DNA of 39,751 nt from Alphaproteobacteria bacterium (GTDB taxonomy: Bacteria > Pseudomonadota > Alphaproteobacteria > Caulobacterales > Aquidulcibacteraceae), in contig JAGWZH010000019.1 in assembly GCA_018971945.1 (NCBI GenBank), forward strand, positions 1 through 39,751, read 5' to 3'. Shown here piece after piece: positions 25,390 through 35,421 of this stretch. Numbering within the stretch: position 1 is the stretch's first letter; every line of letters starts with the position of its first letter. The notes beneath the pieces are model-generated. The model did not search any database and had not been told where the DNA came from. It worked only from the letters and a program-made list of their open reading frames with translations. Position numbers and translations under genes: made by a program.

Positions 25390-25860
25390 ATGTTTTTTAC
25401 AGGGCGGCACCCGATCAGCGTGGAGGACAGCGGGCGACTCAGCCTGCCGGCTTCGCTGCGGGCGCCCTTGCGCGCGCCCGGGGCGGCAGAGAGCGAGGAT
25501 CTGACGCTCTACGTCTTCCCCTCGCTTGATCGGCGTTGCCTGGAAGCGGCGGGGGAGCCCTATCTGGCGGGCCGGCGGGCGATCCTGGCGCGGATGAAGC
25601 CTTTCGACCCGCGACGAGAGGCGCTGGAGCGGCTTTATTTTGGCGAGGCCCGGGCGATCAGCGTGGACGTCAAGGGACGCGTCAGCCTGCCCCTGGAGCT
25701 CAGAGAGATCGCCGGCATCAGCGGCGAGGCCCTGTGCGTGGGCATGGGAGATCGGTTCCAGATCTGGGCGCCCGCCAGAGAGGCGTCGCGGCGCGAGGCG
25801 GCGATCGCTGCAGCGGGCGATCTCCTCGATATCGATGCGGCGGAGGAGGGGGCGCCGTGA
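25390..25860 (+). CDS. mraZ: Transcriptional regulator MraZ
   Basis: MraZ is a ring-forming DNA-binding protein that represses its own dcw operon. The 156-residue product has two SpoVT/AbrB-like halves: FFTGRHPISVEDSGRLSLPASLR (first swapped hairpin, here quoted only up to its core) and AISVDVKGRVSLPLELREIA (second). The key pattern D-x-x-GR-[LV]-SLP is present in both. The C-terminus ends GDRFQIWAP followed by a helix. The ATG at 25390 has only a weak upstream site. Its stop overlaps the rsmH GTG start. The four TGGGN boxes upstream support autoregulation. Confidence 0.95.
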   Translation: MFFTGRHPISVEDSGRLSLPASLRAPLRAPGAAESEDLTLYVFPSLDRRCLEAAGEPYLAGRRAILARMKPFDPRREALERLYFGEARAISVDVKGRVSLPLELREIAGISGEALCVGMGDRFQIWAPAREASRREAAIAAAGDLLDIDAAEEGAP

Positions 25861-26843
25861 GCCATATCCCCGTGCTGCTGAACGAAATGTTGGCCGCTCT
25901 CGCGCCCGCGTGCGGGGAGACTTATTGCGATGCGACATTCGGAGGCGGCGCTTATACGGCGGCCATTCTTCAGAAGGCGGACTGCGCGCTTATCGGCGTC
26001 GACCGGGATCCCGAAGCCATCGCTCGCGGACAAACGCTGGCGGCGCTCTATGGCGACAGGCTGTCGCTCCGCCTGGGGGCTTTCGGGGATCTTGAGTCTC
26101 TTATCGCTGAGCCGCTCGATGGAGTGGTGATGGATATCGGGGTGTCTTCGTTTCAGCTGGATCAGGGCGCGCGGGGGTTTTCATTTCAAGCGGACGGACC
26201 CCTCGATATGCGGATGAGCCAACAAGGGCCGCGGGCCGCGGACGCGGTGAACGGGCTCACCGAGGCGGCCCTCGTCGATCTTTTGCGGGATTATGGCGAA
26301 GAAGACATGGCTCGGCCCATCGCGCGGGCGATTGTTCAAGAACGGGCGGCGTCGGCGATCGACTCAACGGCCCAGCTTGCGGCCATTATTGAGCGCGCTG
26401 TCGGCGGGCGCCGGGGCGCACGCACCCATCCAGCGACAAAGACCTTCCAAGCTTTGCGCATCCTGGTGAACGATGAGCTCGGGGAGCTGGCGCGCGCCTT
26501 AACGGCGGCGGAACGGCTGTTGAAACCGGGCGGTCGGCTTGTCGTGGTGAGTTTTCACTCTTTAGAAGACCGCATGGCCAAGCAGTTTCTCGCGGCGCGG
26601 GCTGGTCTTTTGGGGTCAGGCTCGCGCCATATTCCCGAGCCGCCGGCCGGGCCGCCGCCCAGTTTCGTTCTGCCCGCGCGGAAGCCTGTGACGCCGACCG
26701 ACGCCGAATGCGAGGCGAATCCGAGAGCGCGATCCGCCAGTTTGCGGCAAGCGGTGCGAACGCACGCACAGGCTTTTCCCCCCTTCGAGGCGCCGCCCCT
26801 GTCCTTGCGGGTTGTCGCCGAATGGCGGGAGATCGCCCGATGA
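25857..26843 (+). CDS. rsmH: 16S rRNA (cytosine-1402-N4)-methyltransferase RsmH
   Basis: RsmH (MraW) methylates N4 of C1402 in 16S rRNA using SAM. The 328-residue protein begins at a GTG overlapping the mraZ stop, giving SHIPVLLNEMLAAL as in the family. Motif I is DATFGGGAYTAAIL, followed by LIGVDRDPEAIA, and DGVVMDIGVSSFQLDQGARGFSF is the conserved signature. RTHPATKTFQALRILVNDEL and LVVVSFHSLEDRMAKQF complete the catalytic core. The stop overlaps ftsL by ATGA. An open frame extends back to 25536, but that part lies inside mraZ in another frame. Confidence 0.97.
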   Translation: MSHIPVLLNEMLAALAPACGETYCDATFGGGAYTAAILQKADCALIGVDRDPEAIARGQTLAALYGDRLSLRLGAFGDLESLIAEPLDGVVMDIGVSSFQLDQGARGFSFQADGPLDMRMSQQGPRAADAVNGLTEAALVDLLRDYGEEDMARPIARAIVQERAASAIDSTAQLAAIIERAVGGRRGARTHPATKTFQALRILVNDELGELARALTAAERLLKPGGRLVVVSFHSLEDRMAKQFLAARAGLLGSGSRHIPEPPAGPPPSFVLPARKPVTPTDAECEANPRARSASLRQAVRTHAQAFPPFEAPPLSLRVVAEWREIAR

Positions 26844-27151
26844 AAGCGCCGCGCTGGTTCGCCCTCGCCGCTCTGATCGTGATCGCGGCGTTGGCGGTCG
26901 GTCTTTATCGCGCCAAGACCGATGCGATGCGGGCGCGGCAGCGGATCGCAGGCTTGGAGGCGGCGGTGGCCGAAGCGCAACGCGACGTGGCTGCGCTCGA
27001 AGCCGAGGCGCAGATGCTTGAGTCCCCCGCCCGATTGGAGCAGGAGGCCGCTGGCCGGCTGGGCCTTGAGCCGGGCGCGCAGGCCCAGGCGCAGGACATC
27101 GGCGCGATCGAGGCGATCCCGCTGCGGGCGGACGCGGAGCCTGGACGGTGA
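26840..27151 (+). CDS. ftsL: Cell division protein FtsL
   Basis: A 103-residue bitopic division protein that joins FtsB and FtsQ to regulate FtsWI. There is a short basic N-terminus, a membrane helix (WFALAALIVIAALAVGLY), and a periplasmic coiled coil rich in Ala/Glu (IAGLEAAVAEAQRDVAALEA). A LARLGLEP-like end (AAGRLGLEPGAQ) then matches the FtsL constriction-control region. Sequence identity is low, as is usual for FtsL, so the call rests on topology and on its place between rsmH and ftsI with ATGA/GTGA overlaps on both sides. Confidence 0.88.
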   Translation: MKAPRWFALAALIVIAALAVGLYRAKTDAMRARQRIAGLEAAVAEAQRDVAALEAEAQMLESPARLEQEAAGRLGLEPGAQAQAQDIGAIEAIPLRADAEPGR

Positions 27152-28800
27152 AGCCGTTTCGCGATCCCTTGGCGGAGGCGGAACACCTGACAACGCCCAT
27201 GAGGGCCGCGCCCGCCCGGGGGCGCCTGCGCGTCGTGGCTTTGGTCGTGGCGCTGGTCTTTGTGGGGCTTGCGCTGCGGGCGACGCAATTGGCTTTCACA
27301 GGCGCGCCCGCGCTGGCGACGCGGCCTGAAGCGCCCTCGCAGCGATCGCCGGGGCGGGTGCTTGATCGAAACGGGGCGCTGCTTATCGGAGCGGGTCAGG
27401 GGCAGGTCCTGATCGCGCGGCGCGAACTCGTTTGGGATCCGCGCGCGACGGCGGAGGCGCTTGCGCAGTTGCTGCCAGGCCTTGACGCTTCCGCGCTCGC
27501 GGCCCGACTGATTGAGCGGGAGCGGGGGGTTGTTTATGTGCGGCGAGGATTGACGCAGGCGCAGGCGCAGGCCGCCCTGGATTTGGGCCTGGCCGGCTTG
27601 AGCGTTGAGCCCGAGCCGCGGCGGGTTTATCCCAACGGGCCGCTGGCGGGGCAGACCCTCGGCTATACCGATATCGATCTTGAGCCTCTCTCCGGCGTCG
27701 AGCGCGGCATGGCTTCGCTTATCGACGGACAAGAGGTGGTGCGGCTTTCGCTTGATCTTAGGGTGCAGCACGCCGTCGAGGCTGAACTCGCCGCCGGCGC
27801 GGAGGCCGCCGGCGCCCGCAGCGGCGCCATGGCGGTGCTTGACGGGCGAACAGGAGAGATCCTCGCGCTCGCGTCTTGGCCCTTTCTCGACCCCAATCGT
27901 CAAGGCGGGGCGAGCGAAGAAGCGCGGCGCCATCACGCTGTTGGAGCGCGCTACGAGCTCGGTTCTTCCCTCAAACCCTTGACCTTCGCCATGGCCTTGG
28001 ACGCAGGGGTCTTTCTGGCTTCGGAGCTTTTCGACACCGCCGATGGGGTGCAGGTGGAAGGTCGGGTGATCCAAGACTCCGAACCGGCGCTGGCGCCAAT
28101 CGGGCTCGAGGAGGCCCTGGCGCGGTCTTCAAACGTGGCTGCGGCGATGGCGGCTTTGCGTGTGGGCGGGCCATTGCAAACACAATATCTTGAAAGGCTG
28201 GGCTTTGACGCCCGCTTCGATATCGGCCTGCCGGAAGCGGCGGCGCACCGGCTCGCGCCGCCGCGCGGCCCCACCGACGTCGCCGCGCGAGGCTATGGCT
28301 ATGGGATGCTGCTCTCGCCTCTGTCGCTTGCGAGCGCCTACACCGTCTTTGTCAATGACGGCCGGAGGGTGAGCCTCACTTTGCGGCCGCGGCTGGAGGC
28401 GGAAGCGGAGTATTTTCCCGTCTTCAGTCCAGAGTCTGCGCGGATCGTTCGCGAAGCGATGGCGCGGGCCCTGCCTGAAGGCACTGGTTGGCGGGCCGCT
28501 TCAGCCAGTTTCGGTTTGGCGGGCAAGACCGGTACGGCCCGCCGTTTGACGGCGCAGGGCGCTTACGAGGAAAATCGGGTTGTCGCCAGCTTTGCAGCGG
28601 TGTTCCCGGCCGCGGCGCCCCGTTTCGTCCTGGCCGTGGTTGTTGACGAGCCGGTCCGTGGGGTGGAAGAGGGCGCCGGTCCCACGGGCGGGGGCGTCGC
28701 GGCCCCAATCGCGGGCCGCGCCGCGTTGCGCATCGCGCCGTTCCTGGGGCTATTCACGGCGCAGGCGGCGCCGCAAGCGACAGGAGAAGCCTCCCCATGA
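27148..28800 (+). CDS. ftsI: Septal peptidoglycan transpeptidase FtsI (PBP3)
   Basis: A 550-residue class B penicillin-binding protein that crosslinks septal peptidoglycan with FtsW. It has a short cytoplasmic tail, one membrane helix (VVALVVALVFVGLALRATQL) and a pedestal domain starting with PGRVLDRNGALL. The transpeptidase domain carries SxxK (Ser273-Ser-Leu-Lys276), SxN (Ser327-Ser-Asn329) and KTG (460-462). The usual STxK is SSLK here, a conservative variant. It begins at a GTG overlapping the ftsL stop and ends overlapping murE by ATGA. Confidence 0.96.
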   Translation: MKPFRDPLAEAEHLTTPMRAAPARGRLRVVALVVALVFVGLALRATQLAFTGAPALATRPEAPSQRSPGRVLDRNGALLIGAGQGQVLIARRELVWDPRATAEALAQLLPGLDASALAARLIERERGVVYVRRGLTQAQAQAALDLGLAGLSVEPEPRRVYPNGPLAGQTLGYTDIDLEPLSGVERGMASLIDGQEVVRLSLDLRVQHAVEAELAAGAEAAGARSGAMAVLDGRTGEILALASWPFLDPNRQGGASEEARRHHAVGARYELGSSLKPLTFAMALDAGVFLASELFDTADGVQVEGRVIQDSEPALAPIGLEEALARSSNVAAAMAALRVGGPLQTQYLERLGFDARFDIGLPEAAAHRLAPPRGPTDVAARGYGYGMLLSPLSLASAYTVFVNDGRRVSLTLRPRLEAEAEYFPVFSPESARIVREAMARALPEGTGWRAASASFGLAGKTGTARRLTAQGAYEENRVVASFAAVFPAAAPRFVLAVVVDEPVRGVEEGAGPTGGGVAAPIAGRAALRIAPFLGLFTAQAAPQATGEASP

Positions 28801-30245
28801 AGCTCAGCGCGCTTTTCGATCCCCCTTTGCCTCCAGGCGCTGCCGCGCTTGAAGTCTCAGGGCTCACCGCCGACAGCCGAGCAGTGAAGCCAGGGTTTTT
28901 GTTCGCAGCCCTATCGGGCAGCGCCCGGCACGGGCGGGACTTTGTCGGGCAGGCGGCGGCAGGGGGGGCTGCGGCTATTCTGTCGGCGGGAGATCTGGAC
29001 CTTGAGTCAGACCTGCCGCACATCGTCAGCGACAATCCCCGTCGCGCCTTGGCGTTGGCGGCGAGCCGTTTCTATCCGCGCCAGCCAAGCCTGGTGGCGG
29101 CGGTGACCGGCACGAACGGCAAAAGCTCGACTGTGGATTTTCTGCGCCAGATCTGGGCCTCCGCCGGGATCGAAGCGGCGAGCCTTGGCACGCTGGGCGC
29201 CATCTCCAAAAGCGGGATCGTTGATCTCGGCCACACCACAGCGGACCCCGTGCAGATCCACGCCATGCTGCAACGCCTTTCGTGCGAGGGCGTCACGCAT
29301 GCGGCCCTGGAGGCTTCCTCCCATGGGCTGCACCAGCATCGGTTGGACGGGGTGAAGCTCGCGCTTGCGGCCTTCACTAATCTGACGCAGGACCATCTCG
29401 ACTATCATGGCGACATGGCCGCCTATCGCGAGGCCAAATTGATGCTGTGGGACCGGCTGCCGCGAGGAGCGCCGGCAGTCGTCAACGCCGACGCAAAAGA
29501 GGCGGCCGCCTTTGAGGACCGGGCCCGGGCGAAAGGGCTCTCAGTGATCACTTGCGGCTGGCGCGCGGCCCCTGAGGGGCTGAAGATTGTCGAAATCCAG
29601 CCGCGTCCGGCGGGGCAGACGATCGATCTGCGCTGGAGCGGGCAGACCCATCGGGTGGCGTTGCCGCTGATCGGGGAGTTCCAGGCGCTTAACGCGGTCA
29701 CCGCGGCGACGATGGCGCTGGCGGGTGGTCAGGACGCGTCTACGGTTTTTGCGGGCATGACGCATTTGAAGCCCGTCAAGGGGCGGATGGAGCATATCGG
29801 CGCGACGGCGTCGGGAGCACATGTCTTTGTGGATTACGCCCACACTCCGGACGGTTTGGACGTCCTGCTTCGGGCGGCGCGGCCGCACACGCCGGGGCGC
29901 ATCGTCTTGGTGTTCGGTTGTGGCGGGGATCGGGACAAGGCCAAGCGGCCGCAGATGGGCGCCATCGCCCAGCGGCATGCCGATATGGTGGTGGTGACGG
30001 ACGACAATCCGCGATTCGAGGACCCCGCGGCGATCCGCGGTCAGATTTTGGAAGGGGCGCCGACCGCTCAGGAAATCGCCGGTCGGGCCGAAGCCATCCG
30101 GTCTGCAGTGGCGCGGCTTCAACCGGGGGATGCGTTGCTGATCGCAGGCAAGGGCCATGAAACGGGACAAATCATTGGCGCGACGGTTCATCCGTTTTCG
30201 GATCAAGAGGAGGCGCTGAAGGCGCTGGAGGCGACCTATGCTTGA
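28797..30245 (+). CDS. murE: UDP-MurNAc-L-Ala-D-Glu:meso-diaminopimelate ligase MurE
   Basis: MurE adds the third stem residue in the cytoplasm. The 482-residue ligase has the N-terminal substrate domain (SGLTADSRAVKPGFLFAAL), the ATP loop GTNGKSS (Lys109), the carbamylated-Lys region, FTNLTQDHLDYHGDMAAY, and the C-terminal domain FVDYAHTPDGLDVLLRAA. The sequence VTDDNPRFEDP contains DNPR, the motif that selects meso-diaminopimelate over lysine, as expected for a Gram-negative wall. Coupled to ftsI (ATGA) and overlapping murF by 8 bp. Confidence 0.97.
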   Translation: MKLSALFDPPLPPGAAALEVSGLTADSRAVKPGFLFAALSGSARHGRDFVGQAAAGGAAAILSAGDLDLESDLPHIVSDNPRRALALAASRFYPRQPSLVAAVTGTNGKSSTVDFLRQIWASAGIEAASLGTLGAISKSGIVDLGHTTADPVQIHAMLQRLSCEGVTHAALEASSHGLHQHRLDGVKLALAAFTNLTQDHLDYHGDMAAYREAKLMLWDRLPRGAPAVVNADAKEAAAFEDRARAKGLSVITCGWRAAPEGLKIVEIQPRPAGQTIDLRWSGQTHRVALPLIGEFQALNAVTAATMALAGGQDASTVFAGMTHLKPVKGRMEHIGATASGAHVFVDYAHTPDGLDVLLRAARPHTPGRIVLVFGCGGDRDKAKRPQMGAIAQRHADMVVVTDDNPRFEDPAAIRGQILEGAPTAQEIAGRAEAIRSAVARLQPGDALLIAGKGHETGQIIGATVHPFSDQEEALKALEATYA

Positions 30246-31632
30246 GGTTTTGTGGCGTGCTGAAGACGCCGCCGCCGCGACCGGCGGACGGCTCATTGGT
30301 TCAGACAGCTGGATCGCTGGAGGCGTGTCGATCGACACCCGGACGCTGCAGCCGGGGGATCTCTTTGTGGCTCTCAAGGATGCGCGCGACGGCCATGATT
30401 TCGTCGCCGACGCCATGGCCAAAGGCGCATGCGCTGCGCTGATCAGTGAAGGGCGGGCTCTGGGACATGGACCGGCTTTGCTGGCTCCGAACGTCCTTGA
30501 GGCCCTCAAGGCCCTCGGCGTGGCGGCCCGCGACCGGAGCGCGGCGAAGCGGGTGGCGATTACAGGGAGCGTCGGCAAAACCAGCGTCAAGGAGGCGACC
30601 CTGCTCTGCCTCGCCGCCACCGCCCGGACACATGCTTCGGTGAAAAGCTACAATAATCATTGGGGCGTGCCGCTGACGCTTGCGCGGATGCCCGAGGCGG
30701 CGGCCTTCGGCGTGTTCGAGTGCGGGATGAACCATCGTCACGAGATCGAACCCCTCTCTCAGCTCGTGCGGCCGCATGTCGGCGTCATCACCTGGATTGC
30801 GCCCGCGCATATCGAGAATCTCGGGACATTGGCCCGGATCGCTGAGGAGAAAGCCGATCTTTTTCAAGGGCTCACGCCCGATGGGGCGGCGCTTGTCCCA
30901 AACGAGGCGCCACATGCCGATATCCTCATGGCGGCCGCCGCGCAGTGGGCGTCGCAAACCCTGCGGTTTGGACGGGCGCCCGGATGCGAGGCGCGGCTCT
31001 TGTCCTACAAAGCCGAGGCGGGCGGAGCGCAGGCGGAGGCGGAGGTGCTCGGGCGGCGGATCGCGTATCGCGTCGGGGCGGAGGGCGCGCACTGGGCGCT
31101 CAACGCGCTGGCCGCGATCACGGCCGCTTATCTGGCGGGCGGCGATCTTGAGGCGGCGGCGGCGGCTCTTGTGGATCTTCGCCCATTGGACGGACGCGGC
31201 GCCACCCATTTGATCAAGGCGCCCTTCGGGACGATTGTCGTCATCGACGACGCCTATAACGCCAACCCGGCTTCAATGGCTTTGGCGCTCGAGAGCCTGA
31301 AAGATCGCACGCCAGGCCCCGGCGGTCGCCGGATCGCTGCGCTTGGAGACATGCGGGAACTGGGCCCGCAGGCGCCCCAGTATCACGCCGCCATGGCCGA
31401 ACACGCCCAGAAAGGCCTTGTGGATCTCGTGTTCGCCGCAGGGCCGATGATGGCGCATCTGGCCCAGGCGCTTCCCCCTCAGATGCAAGGAGCGCATAGG
31501 GAGACCTCTCAGGCGCTGATCGATCCATTGCTCGAGGTGCTTGCGGACGGCGACATTGTCTTGATCAAAGGCTCGAACGGCTCCCAGATGGCGCGCGTCG
31601 TAGAGGCGCTCAAGGCGCTCTCGGCGACCTGA
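30238..31632 (+). CDS. murF: UDP-MurNAc-tripeptide:D-Ala-D-Ala ligase MurF
   Basis: MurF adds D-Ala-D-Ala to finish the UDP-MurNAc-pentapeptide. The 464-residue protein shows [20 protein letters not shown], the ATP loop [46 protein letters not shown] and the C-terminal [19 protein letters not shown], all family-typical. The GSVGKTS loop replaces the GTNGKT of other Mur ligases, as is usual in MurF. Its start lies within the last 8 bases of murE, indicating translational coupling; mraY follows after 13 bp with its own AAGGAGG. Confidence 0.97.
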   Translation: MLEVLWRAEDAAAATGGRLIGSDSWIAGGVSIDTRTLQPGDLFVALKDARDGHDFVADAMAKGACAALISEGRALGHGPALLAPNVLEALKALGVAARDRSAAKRVAITGSVGKTSVKEATLLCLAATARTHASVKSYNNHWGVPLTLARMPEAAAFGVFECGMNHRHEIEPLSQLVRPHVGVITWIAPAHIENLGTLARIAEEKADLFQGLTPDGAALVPNEAPHADILMAAAAQWASQTLRFGRAPGCEARLLSYKAEAGGAQAEAEVLGRRIAYRVGAEGAHWALNALAAITAAYLAGGDLEAAAAALVDLRPLDGRGATHLIKAPFGTIVVIDDAYNANPASMALALESLKDRTPGPGGRRIAALGDMRELGPQAPQYHAAMAEHAQKGLVDLVFAAGPMMAHLAQALPPQMQGAHRETSQALIDPLLEVLADGDIVLIKGSNGSQMARVVEALKALSAT

Positions 31633-31645
31633 AGGAGGCGGAGCG

Positions 31646-32788
31646 ATGCTCGAGCTGCTCGGCGGATTGGCGGACCAAAATCAGTTCTTCAATCTGTTTA
31701 ATTATATCACGTTCCGCACCGGCGGGGCGATCGTGACGGCGCTGTTGATCGCCTTCGTGATCGGTTGGCCGATGATCAATTGGCTACGGAAAAAACAGGG
31801 CAAGGGCCAGCCGATCCGGGAAGACGGGCCACAGGGCCATCTTCTGACGAAAAAGGGCACGCCCACCATGGGCGGCTTCATCATCCTGATCAGTCTCGGC
31901 GTTTCAGCGCTTCTTTGGGCGGATCTGGAAAATCCTTATGTGTGGGGGGTGCTGCTCGTCACGTTCGGGTTCGGTGCGGTCGGGTTCATCGACGACTTCC
32001 GAAAAGTCACCAAGCAGAAGGCCGACGGGCTCTCCAGTCGCCTGCGGCTGGGGCTCGAGTTCCTGATCGCGCTCGCGGCGGTTCTCATCATGTTGTCGGC
32101 GCAGTGGGCTTCCACGATCCCTCCAGGGCACGCCGGGGCCCCGTTCTGGCAGGTCTTGCTGCAAGGGGGCGACTTCACCTCCCTCGCCGTACCGTTTTTC
32201 AAGGACGTGGTGCTCAATATGGGCGTGTTCTTCGTGCTCTTCGCCATGATCGTGGTGGTGGGCGCGGGCAACGCGGTGAATCTCACCGACGGGCTTGACG
32301 GCCTCGCCATCGTGCCCGTCATGATCGCTGCAGCGACCTTCGGGGTCATCGCCTATCTCGTGGGCCGAGTGGACTATTCGGCCTATCTCGGGATCCACCA
32401 TGTGGCGGGCGTCTCGGAGCTGTCGGTGATCCTCGGCGCAGTGCTCGGCGGATCGCTCGGCTTTCTCTGGTACAATGCGCCGCCTGCGCGCGTGTTCATG
32501 GGAGACACAGGGTCTTTGGCTCTGGGCGGGCTTTTGGGGGCGGTGGCGGTGGCCGCCAAGCATGAGATCGTGCTTGCGGTGGTCGGCGGGTTGTTCGTGC
32601 TCGAAGCCTTGTCGGTGATGATCCAGGTCGCCTGGTTCAAGCGGACGGGCAAGCGCGTTTTCCTCATGGCGCCGATCCACCACCATTTCGAAAAACTGGG
32701 CTGGGCTGAGCCCACCATCGTGATCCGTTTTTGGATCATCTCCACGATCTTCGCGCTTGTCGGTCTTGCGACCTTGAAGTTGCGATGA
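31646..32788 (+). CDS. mraY: Phospho-MurNAc-pentapeptide translocase MraY
   Basis: MraY transfers phospho-MurNAc-pentapeptide to undecaprenyl phosphate, making lipid I at the inner membrane. The 380-residue protein has about ten membrane helices. Signature residues are in [25 protein letters not shown] (the DD pair for Mg), [13 protein letters not shown] (third Asp region) and the histidine-rich [21 protein letters not shown] lies 7 nt before the ATG. It follows murF by 13 bp and precedes murD by 24 bp, and is part of the same operon. Confidence 0.98.
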   Translation: MLELLGGLADQNQFFNLFNYITFRTGGAIVTALLIAFVIGWPMINWLRKKQGKGQPIREDGPQGHLLTKKGTPTMGGFIILISLGVSALLWADLENPYVWGVLLVTFGFGAVGFIDDFRKVTKQKADGLSSRLRLGLEFLIALAAVLIMLSAQWASTIPPGHAGAPFWQVLLQGGDFTSLAVPFFKDVVLNMGVFFVLFAMIVVVGAGNAVNLTDGLDGLAIVPVMIAAATFGVIAYLVGRVDYSAYLGIHHVAGVSELSVILGAVLGGSLGFLWYNAPPARVFMGDTGSLALGGLLGAVAVAAKHEIVLAVVGGLFVLEALSVMIQVAWFKRTGKRVFLMAPIHHHFEKLGWAEPTIVIRFWIISTIFALVGLATLKLR

Positions 32789-32812
32789 TCGGTCAGCAGA
32801 GGGGCGAGGCGC

Positions 32813-34276
32813 GTGATCACCATCGGCGACTATGCGGGGCGGGAGGCGGCGGTGTTTGGCCTTGGGCGCACCGGGCTCTCCGCCGCCCGGGCGCTCGCAG
32901 CCGGCGGGGCGCGTGTCCTCGCCTGGGATGACGACGCCAAAAACCGCGCAGCGGCGGAAGCTGCCGGCGTTCCGGTCAGCGACATCAACGCCCGCGACTG
33001 GCGCGATTTCGCTGTGCTGGTGCTCTCGCCCGGCGTGCCGTTGACACACCCAAAGCCGCACCGCGTGGTGGAGCTCGCTCAGGCCGTGGGCGTGCCGATC
33101 ATGGGCGACGTGGAGCTCTTCGCCCGAGCGGTGAACGCGCTGTCGCCAGCCTACCGGCCCAAAGTGATCGGCGTGACCGGGACAAATGGCAAATCCACCA
33201 CCTCAGCCCTGATTGCGCATATTTTGACTGCGTGCGGCAAGGACGCCCGGCTGGGAGGGAATATCGGCCGCGCGGTGCTCGATCTGCCGCCGATCCACGC
33301 TGGCGCCTATTATGTGCTTGAGCTGTCGTCCTATCAGCTCGACCTCACCCGCTCGTTGCGGTGCGATGTGGCGGTGTGGCTCAATCTCTCGCCCGATCAT
33401 CTTGATCGCCACGGCGACATGAATGGCTATCTCTCGGCGAAAAAGCGTATCTTGATGAACCAGGGGGCTCAAGATTGGGCCGTGATCGGCGCGGACGACC
33501 CCTATTGCGCCAGGGTCTGTACGGAACTCACCGCGGTGGGGGGGCGGCAGGTGGCGGCGGTCTCGAGCGGACAGGCGCTGGCGCATGGGGCATGTGTGGT
33601 CGGCGGGCGGCTCTACGACGCGCTGGCGGGACGGGCGCAAGCGGTCATGGACCAAGACCAGGTCCCGGCGCTGCCCGGGCGGCATAATGGTCAAAATCTC
33701 GCAGCGGCCTACGCCACGGCCCGGGCTTTGGGTTTGGCGCCGCGGGCCATTGTCGAGGCCATCGCGAGCTTTCCAGGCCTTGAGCACCGGCTGGAGCGGG
33801 TCGGCACGGTTCAGGGCGTGCGCTTCGTCAATGACAGCAAGGCGACGAACGCAGACGCCGCGGCGCAGGCCCTCAGCGTTTATCCGCGGGTCTATTGGAT
33901 CGCCGGCGGCCAGGCCAAAGACGGAGGAATCGCCTCGCTGGCGCCGCTGACGCCGCGGGTGGCGAAGGCGTATCTGATCGGAGAAGCGGCCTATGATTTC
34001 GCTGCGTTCCTGGAGGGCAAGGCCGCCTTCGCGATCGCCGGCGATCTTGAGACCGCCGTGAGACGCGCCTATGCCGACGCAGCGGCGGCGCGGGACGTCG
34101 ATCCCGTCGTGCTTTTGTCCCCCGCATGCGCCTCCTTCGATCAGTTCAAAGACTTCGAAGACCGCGGGCGCGCCTTCAAGGCGGCCGTTGCGGCGCTGAA
34201 GGCCGAGGTCGAGACGCGGACCAAGCCCAATGTGGGCCTCGCCCATGGCGGCCATACAAGCGGAAGCGGCGCATGA
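32813..34276 (+). CDS. murD: UDP-MurNAc-L-Ala:D-glutamate ligase MurD
   Basis: MurD adds D-Glu to UDP-MurNAc-L-Ala. The 487-residue protein starts at a GTG and has a Rossmann-like N-domain (AAVFGLGRTGLSAARALAAG), LVLSPGVPLTHP, the ATP loop VTGTNGKSTTSAL, LELSSYQLDLTRSLRCDVAV, NLSPDHLDRHGDMNGY, and the C-domain VNDSKATNADAAAQAL with WIAGGQAKDGG and LLSPACASFDQFKDFEDRG. It is slightly longer than typical (about 440-450) owing to insertions after residue 220. The stop overlaps ftsW by ATGA. Confidence 0.97.
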   Translation: MITIGDYAGREAAVFGLGRTGLSAARALAAGGARVLAWDDDAKNRAAAEAAGVPVSDINARDWRDFAVLVLSPGVPLTHPKPHRVVELAQAVGVPIMGDVELFARAVNALSPAYRPKVIGVTGTNGKSTTSALIAHILTACGKDARLGGNIGRAVLDLPPIHAGAYYVLELSSYQLDLTRSLRCDVAVWLNLSPDHLDRHGDMNGYLSAKKRILMNQGAQDWAVIGADDPYCARVCTELTAVGGRQVAAVSSGQALAHGACVVGGRLYDALAGRAQAVMDQDQVPALPGRHNGQNLAAAYATARALGLAPRAIVEAIASFPGLEHRLERVGTVQGVRFVNDSKATNADAAAQALSVYPRVYWIAGGQAKDGGIASLAPLTPRVAKAYLIGEAAYDFAAFLEGKAAFAIAGDLETAVRRAYADAAAARDVDPVVLLSPACASFDQFKDFEDRGRAFKAAVAALKAEVETRTKPNVGLAHGGHTSGSGA

Positions 34277-35421
34277 CCGCGCTGGCGGCGCCGGGATGGT
34301 TGATCAGGGCCCGGGCGCCTTATGCGGGCCTTGACCGACAATTTCTGACCAACGCCGCCGCGCTCGCGCTCTTGGGGCTTGTGGTGTCGATGGCGGCGAG
34401 CCCCGCAGCGGCGGCGCGGATGAATATCGAGGCGGATTTCCACTTCGCGGGTCGGCACGCGGCGTTCGTTGCGGCGGGGGCTCTTGTGTTGGCGCTGGCG
34501 GCGCGGCTTTCGGCGAAGTCGGCGCGGCGGCTCGGCGTCCTGGTGTTCGCGGCCGCTTTGCCATTGTGCGTCATCGCCTCGCTGACCGCGGAGGTGAAAG
34601 GGGCCGCGCGGTGGATCGATTTCGGACCTCTGAGCCTGCAACCCTCAGAGTTCCTCAAGCCGGGGTTCGTCATTGCTGTCGCCTGGATGCTGGCGGAAAA
34701 AGCGCGAAACCCGGCGTTTCCAGCGATCGGGATCGCCGCATGCCTCTACGCGCTGAGCGCGGCGGTTTTGCTGTCGCAACCCGACATTGGCCAGACCGCG
34801 CTCATGGGGACTGTGCTCGCAGGGATGATGTTCCTTTCGGGGCTGTCCTGGCTGTGGATCGCCGGGGGCGCGGCGGCGGCGGTATGCGCCGGCTTTTTCG
34901 CCTACGCCGCATTCCCACATGTGCGGGCGCGATGGGACGCGTTCGTGGCGCCAGAGGGCCCAGGCGGGTATCAGGTCGGTAGAGCGCTCGACGCCATCGC
35001 TTCGGGCGGCCTTTTCGGCCGTGGCCCGGGCGAAGGGCTCGTCAAGCTTCAGCTGCCGGACGCTCATGCCGATTTCCTGTTTGCGGTCGCGGCCGAGGAG
35101 TTCGGACTTTTGGCGTCGCTGGGCTTGATCGGCCTATTCGCCGCGCTGGTGCTGCGCGGCTTGAGCCGGGCGAGCCGGTTGGCCGACCCCTTCGCCCAGC
35201 TCGCGGCAGGCGGCCTCGTTTTGATGCTCGCAGTGCAGGCGGCGATCCATATGGCGGTGAATCTTGCGCTTATCCCCGCCAAGGGGATGACGCTGCCGCT
35301 TGTGTCCTATGGGGGCTCGTCGATGCTGTCGGCGGCCTTGACCATAGGGCTCGTTTTGGCTCTGACGCGCGCCGCGCCGGGAAATCTGCTCTTTGAGCGC
35401 AAGGGCGAGGCCCATGTCTGA
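34273..35421 (+). CDS. ftsW: Septal SEDS glycosyltransferase FtsW
   Basis: FtsW polymerises lipid II at the septum with FtsI. The 382-residue, ten-helix protein shows KGAARWIDFGPLSLQPSEFL (SEDS signature), LLSQPDIGQTALMG (the catalytic Asp region), GGYQVGRALDAIASGGLFGRG and the late PAKGMTLPLVSYGGSSMLS. The frame is open back to 34126, but the ATG at 34273 overlapping murD fits the family start (MTALAAPGWLI). It overlaps murG by 8 bp. FtsW rather than RodA is supported by its place in the cluster. Confidence 0.95.
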   Translation: MTALAAPGWLIRARAPYAGLDRQFLTNAAALALLGLVVSMAASPAAAARMNIEADFHFAGRHAAFVAAGALVLALAARLSAKSARRLGVLVFAAALPLCVIASLTAEVKGAARWIDFGPLSLQPSEFLKPGFVIAVAWMLAEKARNPAFPAIGIAACLYALSAAVLLSQPDIGQTALMGTVLAGMMFLSGLSWLWIAGGAAAAVCAGFFAYAAFPHVRARWDAFVAPEGPGGYQVGRALDAIASGGLFGRGPGEGLVKLQLPDAHADFLFAVAAEEFGLLASLGLIGLFAALVLRGLSRASRLADPFAQLAAGGLVLMLAVQAAIHMAVNLALIPAKGMTLPLVSYGGSSMLSAALTIGLVLALTRAAPGNLLFERKGEAHV